A stretch of DNA of 64,000 nt from Thermorudis peleae (GCF_000744775.1 NZ_JQMP01000003.1:744001-808000), one strand, 5' to 3'; shown: positions 55,501-63,885, counted from the first letter of the stretch. Notes: a model not told the origin generated them from the sequence alone. A program made the numbers and translations.

Positions 55501-55783
55501 GGCGCTTATCGAACCTCACCTCGATGATCCACGGCAACGTCCTTGGAAGCTCAATGCTCGTCTCGCTGCCCTGACCAGCTTTATTGAAAGCGCCGATGAT
55601 CGGCCGACGGCTGCTGAGCGTGCAGTTTATGAGGAACTTGCGCGTCAGATCGATGCCGAGTGCGCTCGTCTTCGGTTCTGGATCGAGCAAGTGCTTCCGC
55701 AACTCAACCGCTTGCTCACTGAAGCTGGGCTGGTGGCACTGCAACCCTCCGCCTCACTTGCACCACTGCTCCGCGAGCAGTAG
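52577..55783 (+). CDS. Large Asp-box (VPS10/sortilin-like) beta-propeller protein
   Basis: 1068 residues. Some eleven Asp-box motifs of the S-x-D-x-G-x-T-W kind (such as STDGGRTW, SRDGGQSW, SEDYGETW, SRDLGYTW, SRDGGVTW) fill residues 45-700, enough for two propellers as in sortilin/xyloglucanase-type proteins. The last 350 residues hold a beta domain (about 790-890) and a charged helical tail (about 910-1060). Relatives are often called glycosyl hydrolases, but no catalytic pair can be assigned here. No signal peptide is visible (the protein begins MQETHPITALTRALQ), so it may be cytoplasmic. A hairpin follows. Confidence 0.85.
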   Translation: MQETHPITALTRALQPRLIGPHRGGRVVAVAGHPFDPMTFYFGACAGGVWKTTNGGMLWECISDGYFQRASVGALAVSHADPNVIYVGTGEACIRGNVSPGNGVYKSTDGGRTWQHSGLEDSRHIAKIRVHPTNPDLVYVAAFGHAHGPNPERGIFRSRDGGQSWERVLFRDEHTGAIDLVMDPQNPRILYAALWQAIRRPWELVSGGPGSGIFRSTDGGTTWEELTRRPGLPKGMLGRIGLATSAQPGRLWALIEAEDGALFRSEDYGETWHRVCEKGDLRWRAWYFHHLCADPQDPDTLWVLGLKLWKSIDGGVTFVEMPTPHGDHHDHWIDPRNPLRMINGNDGGACISFDGGRTWSTQMNQPTAQLYRIAVDTRFPYWIYGSQQDNTAIALPSRSIIGAITPTEWFEPGGGESGALAVKPDDPDIVVGGAIGSGEGNGRLIRYNRRTGEQRNITVWPEEMGMAEGAESLKYRFQWTFPICFSTHNPTVLYVCSNVVHRSRDLGYTWDIISPDLTRNDPEKLKPSGGPITKDNTGAEVYCTIFAFAESPHDPQVLWAGSDDGLVHVSRDGGVTWQNVTPPDLPEWATVSCLEPSPHDPATCYLVAHRYRLDDVRPLLFVTQDFGQTWLSINGDLPTDEITRVLRVDLKRSDVLYLGTETGVWVSLDGGGHWTRLGGLPVVPVYDLLVVDDELVIATHGRSIWILDDLEPLRQFDPQRYATEPASLFRPKATVRLKTYTGFGDAVAGKVSYLWAGPWIFAVRTAELPTGVKQVIPLDAGQNPPDGVRFVYFLREEPAAPVEFTILDEAGNVLRRFSSELAPDPLPDLPAEKKPTPEVRLEKTPGFHTFVWDLRVEGARRALGDKEIEGYLRGPRVLPGTYTAKLTIGERSWTQPFVIRKDPRLTVSDADLAEQFQLLLHVRDKVSQAHDAVNMIRNLRRQLAEWRSRAVQREELHEVATELARQDAQLRSIEEALIEPHLDDPRQRPWKLNARLAALTSFIESADDRPTAAERAVYEELARQIDAECARLRFWIEQVLPQLNRLLTEAGLVALQPSASLAPLLREQ

Positions 55784-55820
55784 CTGTCTACGGACAAGGG
55801 AAACACCGTCGAATTTCATT

Positions 55821-55854
55821 GCCCGTGGCTGTTCCCAAGTGGAGAGCCACGGGC
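55821..55854. terminator. 10-bp hairpin after the Asp-box protein gene
   Basis: GCCCGTGGCT (55821-55830) pairs exactly with 55845-55854 around a 14-base loop. Located 37 bases after the stop and before the convergent WYL regulator. The remaining 170 bases up to 56028 show no gene. Confidence 0.72.
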
Positions 55855-56028
55855 AGTGTCTTGATGGCACGATAACGGCGCTAGTGGCCACCACAGGAGA
55901 ACCCCATCCTTCTCGTTGTCATTGTGCTGATTGTCTCGTTGGCACAACGCACGATGAGGGTTTTGCCGGTCTGAACCGCGCGCTGACATGCGTTGATTAA
56001 TCAGTTGTCGCCAGGATGTACCTGATCA

Positions 56029-57057
56029 CTAGGACACGCGAGCAGCACGCGATGGAGAGAGAAGGAGCTCTCGCTGGGGGAGCGACGGTGCGTGGTAGCG
56101 TGCAAGGATCCCTTGGGCTTGCTCAATAATCCACTGGCGGAGTTCTTCGGGAGCAACAACTTCAACCTCTGTTCCGTAGTGAAATACCCAGCGGCAGAAA
56201 TCAGGAGTGATCGGCACTGTGACGGTGAAACGGAGTCGTCCATCGGGTAAGCGCTGGCACTGCTGCGTGTGGTGCCAGTGCTCTTCCTCAACCCAAGGCG
56301 CTGCTTGCTGGGAGAAGATGAGCTCGACATGGTGTTTCGGCTGATTACGTCCCTCCATGATGCCCCACATGCTTCGCAAGTATTCCCCGACGTCGATTGT
56401 TGGTGGACGACTCAATGGCTCGCGTGTCACGACCAGCCGCTTCATCCGATCGAGCTTAAAGGTACGAACGGCGTTGCGCGTATGGCACCAGCCAATGAGA
56501 TGCCATGAGCGGTAATGTGGTACAAGCGCGTAGGGATCAACTTTACGTCGGGTTACGGTACCCTGCCGTGATGCAGCCGCATACTCGAGCTCAACCACCC
56601 AGCCATTGAGAATCGCTCCTTCAATCTGCCGGAGCAGTTGCTCACGGCGTGCCACATTTTCGGCCGTGCTGGCGAGTGTGGTGAACATCGTGCTTTCGAC
56701 AACTCGCCCGAGAGGGGTTGGTAGTAAGCTTACAAGACGCTCCAATGCTCGACGGAGTGGTTCACTCGGCATCCCAAGGGAACGAAGAGCAATCTTCGTT
56801 GCAAGGATCAGTGCAAGCGCTTCATCGGCTGGCAGCGAGATCGCTTGTAAAGCTGGTGGCCGTTTCACGCGGTATCCCTCGCGCGTGTGCTCGATCTCGA
56901 GCCATTGCCGGAGCATCAAGATATCGTTCTGAATTTGACGCTCGCTGACCCCAAAGTGCTCTGCGAGTTCGGCACGCTTCCAACGACGCTGCATGAGCCG
57001 AAATGCCATTTCGAGAAGCCGCTTGACTCGTTGTTCTTCAGGTGGTCGCTTCGTCAT
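56029..57057 (-). CDS. WYL-domain transcriptional regulator
   Basis: 342 residues. An N-terminal winged helix (about 8-65: VKRLLEMAFRLMQRRWKRAELAEHFGVSERQIQNDI) precedes a WYL domain (about 150-230: VVELEYAAASRQGTVTRRKVDPYALVPHYRSWHLIGWCHTR) and the WCX extension (about 250-335). WYL proteins sense nucleic acids or nucleotides in DNA damage and phage response; the ligand here is unknown. ATG 57057 follows GAAGGG. It diverges from the three-gene sugar operon and may control it. Confidence 0.9.
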   Translation of the reverse strand: MTKRPPEEQRVKRLLEMAFRLMQRRWKRAELAEHFGVSERQIQNDILMLRQWLEIEHTREGYRVKRPPALQAISLPADEALALILATKIALRSLGMPSEPLRRALERLVSLLPTPLGRVVESTMFTTLASTAENVARREQLLRQIEGAILNGWVVELEYAAASRQGTVTRRKVDPYALVPHYRSWHLIGWCHTRNAVRTFKLDRMKRLVVTREPLSRPPTIDVGEYLRSMWGIMEGRNQPKHHVELIFSQQAAPWVEEEHWHHTQQCQRLPDGRLRFTVTVPITPDFCRWVFHYGTEVEVVAPEELRQWIIEQAQGILARYHAPSLPQRELLLSPSRAARVS

Positions 57058-57246
57058 CGTAGTCCCTTCCCCTGGGGAAATGTGTCGAGTGTGTGCGTTG
57101 TCCTTCGTCTTGGAGATATGGCAGGACAACCAGGCAATGTTGCGAGCCTGCCGTACCTTCGGCGAGTCCATAACGGTATCCTATCACGCTGAGAGTGTCC
57201 CGTCGAGCCGCGTCGTTCTGGGGCGTTGCGGCGGAAGAGGTCATAC

Positions 57247-58062
57247 ATGCCATCAGCGTGCAATTGGTACTTGGACAGGGGAGATCGTCTTCGGCCGGCA
57301 GCCGTTATCCTTGGCCTTCCAGTCCATGACGTCCTTGTCGATGATGTCGTGCGGCTCACTCGCTACTGGCTTCACGAGGAGGCTGACCGTCTGCATCACA
57401 TTGTGACCCTGAATCCTGAGATGGTCATGACTGCTCGGCGTTTCCCCGACTTCCGCAGCGTGGTCCGTCATGCTGATCTTGTCACACCGGATGGGATTGG
57501 CATTCTGTTGGCAGCTCGCTTGCTTGGTACTCCATTGCGTGGGCGTGCAACAGGAGTTGAGATAACGCAAGCATTGGCGCGGGCGAGCGAGCCGCGACTT
57601 CGCCTCTTTCTCCTAGGGGCCGCTCCAGGCGTCGCTGACCGTGCAGCACAGGTGCTCCGGCAGCGTTTCCCGACCTGCCAGGTCGTTGGCTGTTTTGCAG
57701 GTTCGCCAGCAGATGCTGATGCGCCAGCTGCGCTCGAGATGATTGCGCGTATGCGCCCGACTGTGCTGCTTGTAGCGTATGGCGCTCCAGCACAAGAGCG
57801 CTGGATCGCGCGTCATCGTGCGTTGTTAGAGGCCTATGGTGTTGTTGTTGCCCTTGGCGTTGGTGGAACATTCGACTACCTTGCTGGTGTTGTGCCGTTG
57901 CCGCCTGCTTTTGTCCGACAATTCGGCTTTGAATGGCTCTATCGCCTCTTGCGCCAGCCATGGCGTTGGCGTCGCCAACTTGCCCTACCTCGCTTTGCCA
58001 CACTTGTGCTTGTTGAAGCGGCACGACGCCGCGTGCTGAAGAAGGGAATGTTACCTGAATGA
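57247..58062 (+). CDS. WecG/TagA/CpsF family glycosyltransferase
   Basis: 271 residues of GT26. LGLPVHDVLVDDVVR, HHIVTLNPEMVMTARRFPDF, ADLVTPDGIGILLAARLLG with the probable catalytic Asp, LFLLGAAPGVAD and VALGVGGTFDYLAG are all present. Such enzymes add ManNAc(A)-type sugars to lipid-linked carriers for cell-wall or surface glycan. ATG 57247 follows GGAAGAGG by 7 bases; a TTG 7 codons upstream is weaker. First gene of a three-gene operon joined by ATGA overlaps. Confidence 0.93.
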   Translation: MPSACNWYLDRGDRLRPAAVILGLPVHDVLVDDVVRLTRYWLHEEADRLHHIVTLNPEMVMTARRFPDFRSVVRHADLVTPDGIGILLAARLLGTPLRGRATGVEITQALARASEPRLRLFLLGAAPGVADRAAQVLRQRFPTCQVVGCFAGSPADADAPAALEMIARMRPTVLLVAYGAPAQERWIARHRALLEAYGVVVALGVGGTFDYLAGVVPLPPAFVRQFGFEWLYRLLRQPWRWRRQLALPRFATLVLVEAARRRVLKKGMLPE

Positions 58063-58580
58063 CTGGTATTGAAGAGCGGCCGTGCGCTCGGCACCCTGAT
58101 GTCCTGACGACTTTGCGCTGTAACCGCTGCGGGAAGCCAATTTGTCCTCGTTGTATGGTTGAAACACCGGTAGGTTATCGCTGCCCGGAGTGTGCTGGTG
58201 TGCGGCTCGGTACCTTCGCAAGGCGAGAGTTCGGCTATGACCTGCGCGCCATACTTGTTGGCGTGCTGGTTGCCCTGCTCGCTGGCTTTATCTGGGGGCG
58301 TTTCCCCGACTGGGGGTTCTACTGTGCCCTCTTGCTCGGCTTTGGGGTTGCCGAAGCGATTGCCTGGGTGACCGATGAGGGACGTGGACGTGATCTTCTG
58401 ACCATTGGGATCGGTTGTGTGTTGCTCGGTGTGGCGTTTTCCCGGATCGTTTTAGCCTATCGTCTTGGTGTCTTCATACGAGACGATCCTGGTCTGCTTA
58501 GCATTCTGCGGCTTCAGCCAATTCCTGACCTCGTCTTTGTTGCCCTTGCAGTGCTGATTCCATACGTGCGCTTTCGATGA
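58059..58580 (+). CDS. Zinc-finger (B-box-like) membrane protein
   Basis: 173 residues. The N-terminal 45 residues hold a double zinc-binding pattern (CARHPDVLTTLRCNRCGKPICPRC, then YRCPEC), like the finger ahead of some rhomboid proteases. Four membrane helices follow (about 64-82, 88-105, 115-132, 150-168), without the rhomboid GxSx motif. It overlaps the genes on both sides by 4 bases (ATGA), so it is made together with the glycosyltransferase and kinase. A scaffold or assembly role at the membrane is a guess. Confidence 0.8.
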   Translation: MTGIEERPCARHPDVLTTLRCNRCGKPICPRCMVETPVGYRCPECAGVRLGTFARREFGYDLRAILVGVLVALLAGFIWGRFPDWGFYCALLLGFGVAEAIAWVTDEGRGRDLLTIGIGCVLLGVAFSRIVLAYRLGVFIRDDPGLLSILRLQPIPDLVFVALAVLIPYVRFR

Positions 58581-59590
58581 GGGGAGCAATGGTCAGCTGG
58601 CAGGTATTGCTTGAACGGATTCGTACTCTTCGCATTCTCGTCGTTGGTGATCTCTGTCTGGATGTCTATCTGTTTGGTGAGCCAACGCGGGTATCACGGG
58701 AAGCCCCGATTCTCGTCCTCGAAGAGCGTCGACAGGAGGTCCGTCCAGGAGGAGGTGCCGCACCTGCTCTTGCGCTAGCTGCCCTTGGCGTGAAGACATG
58801 GCAGGTTGGCGTCGTTGGCAATGATGATGCTGGTCGACAACTTGTGCAGTTGCTCGCTGATCGTGGCGTCGATCCAAGTGGTGTCCTTGTTGATCCTGAT
58901 CGTCCAACAACGTGCAAGACGCGCGTTGTTGCCGAGGGACCATATAACGTGTTCCCCCAGCAAATTGCTCGTATTGACCGTCAGGATCGACGCCCCGTGC
59001 CCCCTCACATTACACAGCAGATGATCGATGTTATTGCTCAGCACGGCCCTATGGTTGATGCCATCTTGCTTTCGGACTACCGGAGTGGCGTGATTGAGCC
59101 CGCCATCGTCGAAGCTGCGCGTGCTGCAAACCAGGTCGTCACGGTTGACTCGCAAGGGCGGCTTGACCAATTTCACGGATGCACGGTTGTCAAGTGTAAT
59201 CAAGCAGAGGCGGAGCATTACCTTGGCGTTGCGCTCAGTACACCATCGCTCCGCGAGGTTCATCTGCACGCTCTGCGCGAGAATCTCAACTGCGCTTTGC
59301 TGGTTGTCACGCTTGGGCCAGCTGGAGCTGCCTTGGTCACGAGCGATGGACGCTATCTTGAGCAGCCGCCAAGAGTCCGTCGACAGGTCTTTGATGTGAC
59401 TGGCGCTGGCGACACCGTGATTGCCGTGTTCACTGCTGCCCTTACTGCTGGGGCCGACCCGGTTGCAGCGCTTGCCCTTTCGCAAGTTGCCGCTGGCATT
59501 GTGGTGAGTAAGTGGGGCAATGCCCAAGCGACCACCGACGAACTGCGTGAGGCGTTGGCTGACGATCCTCCCGACTGTCTGACAGGCTAG
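58577..59590 (+). CDS. HldE/RfaE1-like PfkB-family sugar kinase
   Basis: 337 residues. ILVVGDLCLDVYLFGEPTRVSREAPILVLEE and VRPGGGAAPALALAALG match the heptose-7-phosphate kinase half of HldE, and GAGDTVIAVF with the catalytic Asp is intact. It lacks the nucleotidyltransferase half, so it would be a kinase only. Heptose kinases make ADP-heptose for LPS or S-layer glycans; without LPS in Chloroflexota a surface glycan is more likely. ATG 58577 overlaps the upstream stop; ATG 58589 is an alternative. Confidence 0.9.
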   Translation: MRGAMVSWQVLLERIRTLRILVVGDLCLDVYLFGEPTRVSREAPILVLEERRQEVRPGGGAAPALALAALGVKTWQVGVVGNDDAGRQLVQLLADRGVDPSGVLVDPDRPTTCKTRVVAEGPYNVFPQQIARIDRQDRRPVPPHITQQMIDVIAQHGPMVDAILLSDYRSGVIEPAIVEAARAANQVVTVDSQGRLDQFHGCTVVKCNQAEAEHYLGVALSTPSLREVHLHALRENLNCALLVVTLGPAGAALVTSDGRYLEQPPRVRRQVFDVTGAGDTVIAVFTAALTAGADPVAALALSQVAAGIVVSKWGNAQATTDELREALADDPPDCLTG

Positions 59591-59636
59591 TGCTGTCTCT
59601 CGCTGGTGTTGCCCTTCCGTTCTACTGACGGCTTCG

Positions 59637-60998
59637 TCATATCGAGCCCTTGTTTCCCTGGCAAGCTGGCAATGGCGGTAAGGCGCTGAGATCGACGATG
59701 TGTGGGATGTCCGATGGGCCAGGCACGGGAATGCCAAGGAGCGGATCCGTGCTGCCTGGCTTCGTTGCCGTCGTCGTTGCGAAGGTCGCAATCAGAACGC
59801 GGTTATTTTCGAGTCCAGCCGCCCAGCCGTTCAACTGCGTCGCGCTGCCACTTCGCGTGTCAAAGATCATCGGCGGAGGGGAAGGCGGCGTCCATGCGAT
59901 CAGTGGTCCAGCAATCGTCAGGAACTGAATGGCATGGCTGTTGGTCGGTTCAGGTTGCCGATAGACTGCTTGTGCCTCAGCATCGCCCGGGTGCCAAATC
60001 CAGAGTGTATGGGTATCCGTCCAGGCAAGGAGCGTTGGGCTGGCTGCAAGGTAAGCGATTTCCTGTTGGTGGGCGATGAGTGGTGCTGGCGGTGGTTCGA
60101 GTTCCCCGGTTAGCGCATCAGCCATTGCGATCTTGGCCCGCCGATTTTCGGGTGACTGGAGGGAAAATTGTTCCCATTCCATCCAGAGTAACTCGTTGCC
60201 CCAGAATACCACTGGGTAAATCGCGCGCATCGTTGGGAGCACGTGATCGACACGGGCGGAAAGGTCGTAGAGGTGCAAGGTCGAATGAAACGTTTGGTTA
60301 CTCTCTGGAGATGTGGTGGTGAGTCCGCCTTGCACCCAGGCTATCTTGTCTTTAGATAAGGCTGGAAGGATCAGCCATCCGGGAATGGTATCTCCTGGTT
60401 GGTTATGGCTGAGTTCAAGGAGCTGGTTGTTCTGGGCATCCCAGGCAAACAAGCGCCACTCTCCCCAAGTGGCATCCTTCGCCCAGCTGAAGATGAGCCA
60501 CCGCTCGTTCGCGACAAGGATGCCAAGCTCCTCTACTGACGAACCAATCTGATAAATTCGGTGATAACTCGATTCGCCAACGCGTCCAGTCACCAGCCCC
60601 GACCAGTCAGTGCTTTTGAGTGTGCCAAACCAGCGGTGCCCGTCGCTGCTCAACAGACCGAAGCGGAAGTGGGGCCCAGGTGCGTCACGAGTGACCTCGG
60701 CGGGGAGTGTCAGCGTACCTTTGTCAATCACGGTATCCCATGTTGTTGGTCGCGCGACCTGGCATCCAAGCATGCTCCCCTGGCTGGCCTGTGTTGGGGG
60801 TGTGACTGGGGAAAGAGTAGGCAGGGTAGTTGTGGTGGCCAGTGTTGGAAGAGCAACTGATGGTGTTGCAATGAGCCTGGTTTGCGACGGCGGTGGTGTC
60901 GGTGATGCTAGTTGCGTTGATGAACGTGCGCCCCAACATCCAACGAGCAAGCTAAGCAATCCGAACAGCCAGAGCCAATGGAATACCTTACCAAACAT
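59637..60998 (-). CDS. Surface lipoprotein with beta-propeller-like repeats
   Basis: 453 residues. A signal (FHWLWLFGLLSLLVGC) ends in a lipobox Cys at about residue 21, followed by a long Pro/Thr/Ser linker (about 28-70). The rest has repeated strand pairs ending in Trp-rich motifs (RWLIFSWAKD, NELLWMEWEQ, LLAWTDTHTLWIWHPGD, PLIAWTPP), the look of a TolB/WD-like propeller. No catalytic motif. Probably an extracellular binding or reporter protein. Ends 46 bases from the kinase stop, convergent. Confidence 0.82.
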   Translation of the reverse strand: MFGKVFHWLWLFGLLSLLVGCWGARSSTQLASPTPPPSQTRLIATPSVALPTLATTTTLPTLSPVTPPTQASQGSMLGCQVARPTTWDTVIDKGTLTLPAEVTRDAPGPHFRFGLLSSDGHRWFGTLKSTDWSGLVTGRVGESSYHRIYQIGSSVEELGILVANERWLIFSWAKDATWGEWRLFAWDAQNNQLLELSHNQPGDTIPGWLILPALSKDKIAWVQGGLTTTSPESNQTFHSTLHLYDLSARVDHVLPTMRAIYPVVFWGNELLWMEWEQFSLQSPENRRAKIAMADALTGELEPPPAPLIAHQQEIAYLAASPTLLAWTDTHTLWIWHPGDAEAQAVYRQPEPTNSHAIQFLTIAGPLIAWTPPSPPPMIFDTRSGSATQLNGWAAGLENNRVLIATFATTTATKPGSTDPLLGIPVPGPSDIPHIVDLSALPPLPACQGNKGSI

Positions 60999-61374
60999 AT
61001 CCTCGTCCTCTGAGGATTACTACCAGTGTCGCGGTATCGATGCTATTGTAGGGCTGAACGCTTGGCCAGACCGTCGTCGCTGAATCCATGTAGAACGTTG
61101 TATTACCCCAGTCGCTACGTTTCCCTGACAGTAGCATCGAGGATCGTGCGGTGTCTCTTACGCATCACTGTACCTCCACTTCCTTCATTTGTTTCCTGCG
61201 ATTCAGTAGGCGTATAACGCAGAATTCATTAGCTGTCACGTGGGCAGGTGGCTGGGAGATGTACGGTGAAAGCGGTGGCTGTATGTTGTTGGTAGTTGAT
61301 AAAGGAAAGCAGCAATCCCTTGATTCCGTCGTGCAGTGCTGTGCTTCCCCCTGGATGCTCGTTCTTGCGGCCGT
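60999..61374. other. Gene-free stretch between the lipoprotein and gltX
   Basis: About 375 bases with no ORF of credible composition, no tRNA-like cloverleaf and no strong inverted repeat. It must hold the lipoprotein promoter near 61000-61080 on the minus strand, but I see no clear boxes. Confidence 0.5.
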
Positions 61375-61597
61375 TGACTTATCGAGCGTAGATCTGCTAG
61401 ACTTTGGTACAAACAGATTATTGTTTCATTATTAGTCTGCGTCTGCGATGCTCGCTCTGTCACGCCCTGCTGGGCAAAGAGCGTGGGAGATTCGTACACA
61501 GACGATGGGCGGTCCGGTTCTTGTCCGCCCCTGTGCCATACTTGATGAACGCAGGGCAGCACTTTGGCCCAGGCGACGAAACTGGAGCGTGCAAACG
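61375..61597 (+). promoter_or_regulatory. gltX: Promoter and long structured leader of gltX
   Basis: TTGACT (61375-61380), 18 bases, TAGACT (61399-61404) gives a good promoter. The predicted leader of about 187 bases contains nested stems: CGCTCT...AGAGCG enclosing GCCC/GGGC around 61453-61482, GGGCGG (61507-61512) with CCGCCC (61525-61530), and a long-range GCCCTGC (61464-61470) with GCAGGGC (61551-61557). The alternatives are mutually exclusive in part. The T-box core sequence is not present, so any regulation is of another kind. Confidence 0.4.
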
Positions 61598-63124
61598 ATG
61601 ACACAGACAGCGGTACGTGTGCGCTTTGCGCCGAGCCCGACCGGCGAGCTCCATGTCGGCGGTGCGCGGACGGCGCTCTTCAATTGGCTCTTTGCCCGCC
61701 AGCATGGCGGGGCATTCATCTTGCGGATTGAAGATACCGATCAAGCTCGTCTCGTCGGGCAAAGCATCGCTGGCATTCTTGAGTCGTTGCGCTGGCTCGG
61801 GCTTGAGTGGGATGAAGGCCCAGATGTCGGTGGGCCCTATGGCCCCTATATTCAGAGCCAGCGGCTGGAGCTGTATCAGCAGCATGCAAGGTGGCTCGTC
61901 GATCACGGCTATGCCTACTACTGCTTCTGCACACCTGAGCGTCTCGAACAGGTGCGGAAGGAGCGGTTAGCCCGCGGTGAGCCACCCGGGTATGACCGTC
62001 ACTGCCGTTGGCTTCCTCCTGAAGAGGTCGCTGAGCGCCTCGAACGTGGCGAGCAAGCCGTCATTCGCTTTAAGATGCCGCTCGAGGGCGAAACCGTTAT
62101 CGTCGATTTACTCCGTGGGGAAATTGCCTACGATAACCGCGTCTTGCAAGATCTCGTGCTCCTCAAGTCGGATGGTTTCCCAACCTATCACCTGGCAAAT
62201 GTCGTTGATGACCATTTCATGCAGATCACACATATTCTCCGGGCTGAGGAATGGATCCCAAGTGCGCCACTGCATGCACAGCTCTATCGCGCTTTTGGAT
62301 GGGAGATGCCGGTGCTCTGTCACTTGCCGGTAATCCTGAGTCCGGATGGCAAGGGCAAGCTCAGTAAGCGTCATGGCGCAACGAGCGTGCTTGAGTTTAA
62401 ACGGCAAGGATATCTGCCTGAGGCAATGGTGAATTATCTGGCATTGCTCGGGTGGGCGTATGATGACAAACAGGAAATCTTTAGTCGGGAGGAATTGCTT
62501 GAGAAGTTCCGGCTTGAAGATGTGAACCCACATCCAGCCCGCTTCAACTTCGAGAAGCTGGCCTGGATGAATCAGTACTACATTAATCACGTGCTGACAC
62601 TGGATGAGTTAACGGCACGATGCATTCCCTTCCTGCAGGAGGCGGGGTTGCTTCCGCCTGAGGCAAGCGATCCGGCAAGCCCTGCTTTTGCCTACGCACG
62701 TGAGGTCCTTGCCCTTGTGAAAGACCGGCTCAAGACACTGGCTGAGGCGCCGGACCTTACCCGTTTCTTCTTTACCGATGTAGAGGACTATGATCCATCA
62801 TTACTTGTTCCCAAGAAGACAGAGCCAGCTCAGGTACTCCAGGCACTCGAGCGGGCAATGGCCACGCTTGAAGGTGCCGATTTTACGAGTGAAACAGACC
62901 TTGAAGCGCGCCTGCGGGGATTAGCAGAGGAACTTGGCTTGAAGGCTGGCCAGCTCTTTATGCCTATCCGCGTTGCTGTTACTGGCCGCACGGTCTCACC
63001 CGGCTTGTTTGAGACGCTCCGCGTCCTTGGCCGTGAGCGCTCACTCGAGCGGCTTGCGGCAGCGCGTGAGAAGCTGGCGGCTTATCTTGGAACGCTAGCG
63101 TGGTCAACGCCATCTGGGCAATGA
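61598..63124 (+). CDS. gltX: Glutamyl-tRNA synthetase
   Basis: 508 residues. Class I signature VRFAPSPTGELHVGGARTALFNW (HIGH-type), a zinc-like region around YYCFCTPERLEQ, HLPVILSPDGKGKLSKRHGA (KMSKS-type) and the helical anticodon-binding part to the end. It charges tRNA-Glu (and often tRNA-Gln in bacteria lacking GlnRS). ATG 61598 was chosen because it begins at the family N terminus; the 50 codons upstream in frame are leader RNA. The stop is followed by a hairpin. Confidence 0.97.
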   Translation: MTQTAVRVRFAPSPTGELHVGGARTALFNWLFARQHGGAFILRIEDTDQARLVGQSIAGILESLRWLGLEWDEGPDVGGPYGPYIQSQRLELYQQHARWLVDHGYAYYCFCTPERLEQVRKERLARGEPPGYDRHCRWLPPEEVAERLERGEQAVIRFKMPLEGETVIVDLLRGEIAYDNRVLQDLVLLKSDGFPTYHLANVVDDHFMQITHILRAEEWIPSAPLHAQLYRAFGWEMPVLCHLPVILSPDGKGKLSKRHGATSVLEFKRQGYLPEAMVNYLALLGWAYDDKQEIFSREELLEKFRLEDVNPHPARFNFEKLAWMNQYYINHVLTLDELTARCIPFLQEAGLLPPEASDPASPAFAYAREVLALVKDRLKTLAEAPDLTRFFFTDVEDYDPSLLVPKKTEPAQVLQALERAMATLEGADFTSETDLEARLRGLAEELGLKAGQLFMPIRVAVTGRTVSPGLFETLRVLGRERSLERLAAAREKLAAYLGTLAWSTPSGQ

Positions 63125-63148
63125 AGCGCACCATCTGAGAAGCAAAGC

Positions 63149-63180
63149 AACGTGGGCTGTCTGAATTGGCAGCCCACGTT
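63149..63180. terminator. 11-bp hairpin between convergent gltX and the hydrolase gene
   Basis: AACGTGGGCTG (63149-63159) pairs with 63170-63180 around a 10-base loop. On the plus strand it is followed by TGTTTCG, a short U-tract, so it is a good terminator for gltX and may also serve the convergent gene. Confidence 0.8.
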
Positions 63181-63204
63181 TGTTTCGTCGATCGGTCGCA
63201 TGAT

Positions 63205-63885
63205 TCACGCTGTCTTCAGATGCTGGCGGAAGAATGCGAGCGTCCGACGCCACGCATCGATAGCTGCCTCGGGGCGGTAGCTGGCTCGGGTATCGTTGAA
63301 AAAGGCGTGCGGTGCGTTGGGATAGATGTGGAGTTCGAACTGTTTGCCGGCTTCCTGCAATGCTTGGCGGAGCCGCTCCACTTCAGTGGGCGGAATACCT
63401 TGATCCGCCTCTCCATACAAGCCGAGCAAGGGGCAGGTGAGCGAACGTACTTGCTCAATTGGATTAGGATTACGGCCGTAGAAAACCACCGCTGCCCCAA
63501 ACAGATCGCTGCGGCATGCGGAAAGAAGCGACAACCCACCACCCATACAAAAGCCAACCACGCCAACCTTGGGGCCGCGGACTTCGGCACGGCTCAAGAG
63601 ATAGCGGGCAGCAGCAATGATCTCAGCGACTGCCCGGTCATATTCAAGTTCCATCGCGAGTTTGCGCGCTTCATCCGGTTCGGTCGCAACTTTGCCGTGG
63701 TAGAGGTCAGGGGCGAGTGCGACAAAGCCTTCAGCGGCGAAGCGATCGGTCACATCCCGAATGTGTGGCTCAAGCCCCCACCACTCCTGGATAACAACGA
63801 TACCCGGCGCAGGCGTTGTGCTCGGCAACGCAAGATACCCGGGTGTTTCTCCACCATTGCTTGGGAACGTAATCATTGTGCCCAT
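63205..63885 (-). CDS. Dienelactone hydrolase family protein
   Basis: 226 residues, alpha/beta hydrolase. The triad is visible: nucleophile Cys in VGFCMGGGLSLL, Asp in GLYGEADQGIP and His in APHAFFND, as in carboxymethylenebutenolidase. The oxyanion Trp-rich loop VVIQEWWGLEPHI is also present. It opens lactone or ester bonds, substrate unknown. ATG 63885 follows AAAGGAG by 7 bases; the 26-codon extension to 63963 is unlikely. The gene-free 115 bases to the window end hold its promoter. Confidence 0.93.
   Translation of the reverse strand: MGTMITFPSNGGETPGYLALPSTTPAPGIVVIQEWWGLEPHIRDVTDRFAAEGFVALAPDLYHGKVATEPDEARKLAMELEYDRAVAEIIAAARYLLSRAEVRGPKVGVVGFCMGGGLSLLSACRSDLFGAAVVFYGRNPNPIEQVRSLTCPLLGLYGEADQGIPPTEVERLRQALQEAGKQFELHIYPNAPHAFFNDTRASYRPEAAIDAWRRTLAFFRQHLKTA

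Noticed and set aside
55584-56000. Plus-strand ORF overlapping the end of the Asp-box gene, with a CHCADC stretch
   Set aside because: Mostly a shadow frame of the larger gene; the Cys cluster lies in unconserved intergenic DNA.
61151-61435. Plus-strand ORF upstream of gltX
   Set aside because: Crosses the gltX promoter and has no conserved features.
61405-61597. T-box riboswitch ahead of gltX
   Set aside because: The conserved T-box sequence and an antiterminator with a TGG bulge matching tRNA-Glu are not found.
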